Positions 22,438 to 22,759 of a stretch of 22,759 nucleotides of DNA are shown here, in pieces. Made by a program: the position numbers and the translations under genes. The stretch lies in assembly GCA_000695325.1 (NCBI GenBank), contig AVPN01000561.1:25959-48717 (forward strand), written 5' to 3'. The notes below the pieces were generated by a model. It did no database searches. It was given only the letters and a program-made list of their open reading frames with translations, and was not told the DNA's origin. Origin of the DNA: Pleurobrachia bachei (Eukaryota; Ctenophora; Tentaculata; Cydippida; Pleurobrachiidae). Position 1 is the stretch's first letter; each line of letters begins with the position of its first letter.

Positions 22438-22759
22438 CTGCCTGGTGAGAGTTAGGGAGTTCAGCTGTTAGCTGATATAATTAGCAAGCTGAACATTCAA
22501 TAAAGTTGTTATGTTCTGACCCATCTTTACATAAACATAGTCTAACTAGGCAAGGAATGGTGGTTTTTCTTGGTTCTGGTTATAAGTTTTAACTCACATT
22601 GACATAATGCCCATCTCGATACCACAGTACCAGTGCTGCTCTATCCAGTGACAATTCAGAGTTTCATAACGGCTATATATTTTAAAGGGGAAGAAGTGTT
22701 AGTCTGGCACTTTGCAGAGAGTGGGGGTTAGGGAGTAGGGAAGGAAAGGGGGCATAGTG
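22438..22759 (-). other. 5' flank of TMEM69 with a possible leader exon
   Basis: On the - strand a segment about 22671-22598 follows a pyrimidine-rich AG and ends at GTGAGT. Joined to the acceptor CTCTCACCAG at 22442 it gives ATG|CAG TTG ATA ATG CGG in frame with TMEM69, and it holds in-frame ATGs at 22614 and 22605. It probably carries 5' UTR plus an alternative start. An imperfect inverted repeat GTTCAGCT...AGCTGAAC lies at 22459-22494. The end of the window is G-rich simple sequence. Confidence 0.4.

Noticed and set aside
1-22759. LTR or other retrovirus-like elements
   Set aside because: No long direct terminal repeats, primer-binding site or reverse-transcriptase, integrase or capsid motifs were seen.

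Overview
This window is animal (metazoan) nuclear DNA. Genes are split by short GT-AG introns (mostly 90-450 bp). They encode extracellular EGF and YWTD modules, an LDLa-bearing 7TM receptor and a mitochondrial-type membrane protein. Microsatellites and several transposon families lie between and inside them. The phylum cannot be fixed from sequence alone; an invertebrate is likely.

Layout. (1) 43-17938, + strand: the 3' part of a large LDL-receptor-related (LRP/EGF-precursor-like) type I membrane protein. It comprises the end of one beta-propeller, EGF, propeller, EGF, propeller, EGF, propeller, juxtamembrane EGF-like modules, one of two alternative transmembrane exons, and a short tail. Exon phases agree at every junction except one (after 15094), which is unresolved. 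(2) One intron of this gene, 2190-11359, is about 9.2 kb, far longer than the others, and carries antisense genes. These are an intronless LDLa/relaxin-receptor-like GPCR (2510-5666) and a two-exon gene for a small secreted six-cysteine protein, present twice (6788-7358 and 8845-9415). The second copy arises from a ~2.06-kb tandem duplication (5420-7487 / 7488-9544). The duplication also copied the GPCR promoter and first ~80 codons. A TIR element (9428-10229) sits 12 nt upstream of the small gene's start codon, and one duplication breakpoint lies inside it. A tRNA-like SINE head lies at about 10678-10749. (3) 18609-20066: a 1.46-kb foldback DNA transposon with 21-bp TIRs and a perfect 9-bp target-site duplication. 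Inside it are a perfect 302-bp palindrome and a 277-bp tandem array. (4) 21290-22431 or slightly beyond, - strand: an intact four-coding-exon TMEM69 (DUF3429) gene with a basic, Ser/Arg-rich N terminus.

The observations that most merit follow-up are: the frame-enforced, mutually exclusive transmembrane exons of the LRP-like gene (16452-16575 versus 16626-16755); the duplicated secreted gene, whose differences are almost all amino-acid replacements while flanking non-coding DNA is nearly identical; the arrangement of a secreted protein and a receptor nested together in one intron; and the palindromic foldback transposon.

All statements come from reading and hand translation. Family assignments rest on motif recognition, not on searches.
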